A program made the position numbers and the translations under genes. Positions 5,377 to 5,452 of a stretch of 5,452 nucleotides of DNA are shown piece by piece (position 1 is the stretch's first letter; each line of letters opens with the position of its first letter). The DNA is from an uncultured Bacteroides sp. (lineage in GTDB: Bacteria > Bacteroidota > Bacteroidia > Bacteroidales > Bacteroidaceae), in assembly GCF_902491285.1 (NCBI RefSeq), contig NZ_CABUHK010000154.1:1-5452 (forward strand). Direction: 5' to 3'. The notes beneath the pieces were generated by a model, which made no database searches, was not told where the DNA came from, and saw only the letters and a program-made list of their open reading frames with translations.

Positions 5377-5452
5377 CATTGGTTTGCGACTCTCATCACG
5401 AGGGAAGCGATTAAAAGGGAATCAGGTGTAAATCCTGAACAGTCCCGCTGCT
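5377..5452 (+). ncRNA. Cobalamin riboswitch, 5' part (runs off the window)
   Basis: The core reads TTAAAAGGGAATCAGGTG (5411-5428), AAATCC (5430-5435) and CAGTCCCGCTGCT (5440-5452), the conserved 5' half of the cobalamin (adenosylcobalamin-type) aptamer. GGGA (5417-5420) pairs with TCCC (5443-5446), and inside it TCAGG (5422-5426) pairs with CCTGA (5434-5438). The 3' half with the B12 box, and the regulated gene, lie beyond base 5452. In Bacteroides such elements usually switch off B12-uptake (BtuB-type) or corrinoid-related genes when the vitamin is plentiful; which gene applies here cannot be seen. The exact 5' boundary is taken from the predicted start of transcription. Confidence 0.92.

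Overview
The window looks like chromosomal DNA of a Bacteroides-type gut bacterium (order Bacteroidales). Three candidate promoters carry the Bacteroides -7 element TAnnTTTG. The start codons I chose lack an obvious Shine-Dalgarno sequence. The protein set also fits: a 'AAA-ATPase-like plus PD-(D/E)XK' protein and a thioredoxin-fold lipoprotein with a DUF5106-like N-terminal half. These are family-level inferences from sequence reading; no database search was run.

Layout: (1) Bases 1-403 hold the C-terminal catalytic end of a sensor histidine kinase that begins upstream of the window. (2) Bases 435-2006, minus strand and convergent with the kinase, encode a complete 523-residue ATPase/nuclease-like protein with a probable promoter at 2042-2049. 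(3) Bases 2007-2237 form a divergent control region with an imperfect 11-bp inverted repeat over the -33 region of the next gene. (4) Bases 2238-3173 encode a 311-residue thioredoxin-like lipoprotein. (5) Bases 3174-3616 have no gene but hold two tandem arrays: six short palindromes spaced 22-23 bp apart, then five copies of a 32-bp repeat headed by GGTTGACT or a close variant. (6) Bases 3617-4905, minus strand, carry an intact-looking IS3-family transposase pair (orfA/orfB) with an A7 slippery run where a -1 shift would join them. (7) Bases 4906-5452 have no gene but hold a third degenerate array (22-bp period), a hairpin-forming repeat, a well-formed promoter, and the 5' part of a cobalamin riboswitch that runs off the window.

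The genes do not form one operon or pathway. The kinase fragment, the ATPase/nuclease, the lipoprotein and the riboswitch-controlled gene to the right look like separate transcription units, with an insertion sequence between the last two. The most unusual content is non-coding: three periodic arrays with periods close to two or three turns of the DNA helix (22, 32 and 22 bp), clustered around the insertion sequence.
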